Translations under genes and position numbers: made by a program | In this document: piece by piece, positions 63,754 through 64,000 of the stretch | Layout of the letters: the number at the start of each line of letters is the position of its first letter | Position numbering within the stretch: position 1 is the first letter of the stretch | From: LMUY01 sp964244585 | Lineage (GTDB): Bacteria > Pseudomonadota > Alphaproteobacteria > Acetobacterales > Acetobacteraceae | Assembly (NCBI GenBank): GCA_964244585.1 | Contig: CAXTJM010000001.1 | Location: 310,001 to 374,000 of the forward strand | Length of the DNA stretch: 64,000 nt | Direction: 5' to 3' | The notes under the pieces: generated by a model | Told to the model about the DNA's origin: nothing | The model's database searches: none | Seen by the model: the letters and a program-made list of their open reading frames with translations, nothing else

Positions 63754-64000
63754 ATGTTCAGCACGGCACTCGGCGGCACGACGCACCGGTTCGCGGATCT
63801 GCGGACCCTGCTCGCCCGCGCGACGCCCCATCGCAGCGGGGACGGCCTGGCCGGGCTGGCGGCGGACAGCGCGGAGCAGCGTGTGGCGGCACAGATGGCG
63901 TTGGCGGACCTGCCGCTGCGCCGGCTGCTGGACGATCCGGTGGTGCCCTACGAGACGGACGAGGTCACCCGGCTGATCTGCGACACCCACGATGCGGCGG
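63754..64000 (+). CDS. eutB: Ethanolamine ammonia-lyase large subunit, N-terminal part
   Basis: The first 82 codons are inside the window. GTTHRFADLRTLLARATPHRSGD, LAGLAADSAEQRVAAQMALADL and DDPVVPYETDEVTRLICD align with the EutB start (F-x-D-x-x-x-x-L-A-K-A … RSGDxLAGVAA … DEVTRLI). The enzyme is adenosylcobalamin-dependent and splits ethanolamine to acetaldehyde and ammonia. The rest lies beyond the right edge, so completeness is unknown. Confidence 0.88.
   Translation, partial: MFSTALGGTTHRFADLRTLLARATPHRSGDGLAGLAADSAEQRVAAQMALADLPLRRLLDDPVVPYETDEVTRLICDTHDAA

Overview
The window is very GC-rich, gene-dense DNA with strong G/C bias at third codon positions and many start/stop overlaps (GTGA, ATGA, TGATG). 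The gene set points to an alphaproteobacterium: an EipB/DUF1849 envelope protein, bacterial aspartate/glutamate leucyltransferase (Bpt), a short alphaproteobacterial-type ProS, LolCD, and DUF2244 next to Nth. Placement in Rhodospirillales/Acetobacteraceae is my inference from overall gene style. I see no rRNA, tRNA, CRISPR array or intact insertion sequence.

Layout. 1-6.7 kb: an exopolysaccharide export locus with glycosyltransferases, a Wza-like lipoprotein, two Wzz/GumC-like chain-length proteins, a CapB-like ATPase with a broken P-loop and a PAP2 phosphatase. 6.7-21.5 kb: mostly housekeeping (dnaE, lolD/lolC, proS, yraN, a penicillin-acylase-type hydrolase, bpt, htpG, a CDF metal exporter, cobalamin adenosyltransferase), with an orphan Uma2 nuclease and a 31-residue membrane peptide whose start codon lies in a perfect inverted repeat. 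21.5-28.1 kb: fdhD, then a tightly packed run of sugar-transfer genes around a radical SAM/SPASM enzyme. 28.1-34.7 kb: an orphan xanthine-dehydrogenase-type large subunit whose catalytic Glu is Gln, alpha/beta hydrolases, an SDR and a PhyH-type oxygenase.

34.7-43.1 kb: two divergent transport/catabolic operons separated by 36 bp. One has SDR, LLM flavin enzyme and a peptide-type ABC importer; the other has a PuuE-like deacetylase and a polar amino-acid-type importer. Neither has its own ATPase. 43.1-45.7 kb: an outer-membrane protein divergent from a His-rich PadR regulator with palindromes between them, then a double GNAT protein. 45.7-52.7 kb: a leftward potFGHI-type polyamine importer split by an inserted vapBC pair, followed by two tandem aspartate-type aminotransferases.

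53.1-60.9 kb is the most interesting block: two RutA-like pyrimidine monooxygenase paralogues, a complete Pot-type ABC importer, an AtzG-like small subunit and an AtzE-like amidase in one overlapping rightward operon. It reads as an uptake-and-ring-opening pathway for a cyclic amide, imide or ureide. The window ends with DUF2244, nth, an mlaC-like gene, eipB and the start of eutB. EutB needs adenosylcobalamin, which the adenosyltransferase at 21 kb could supply.
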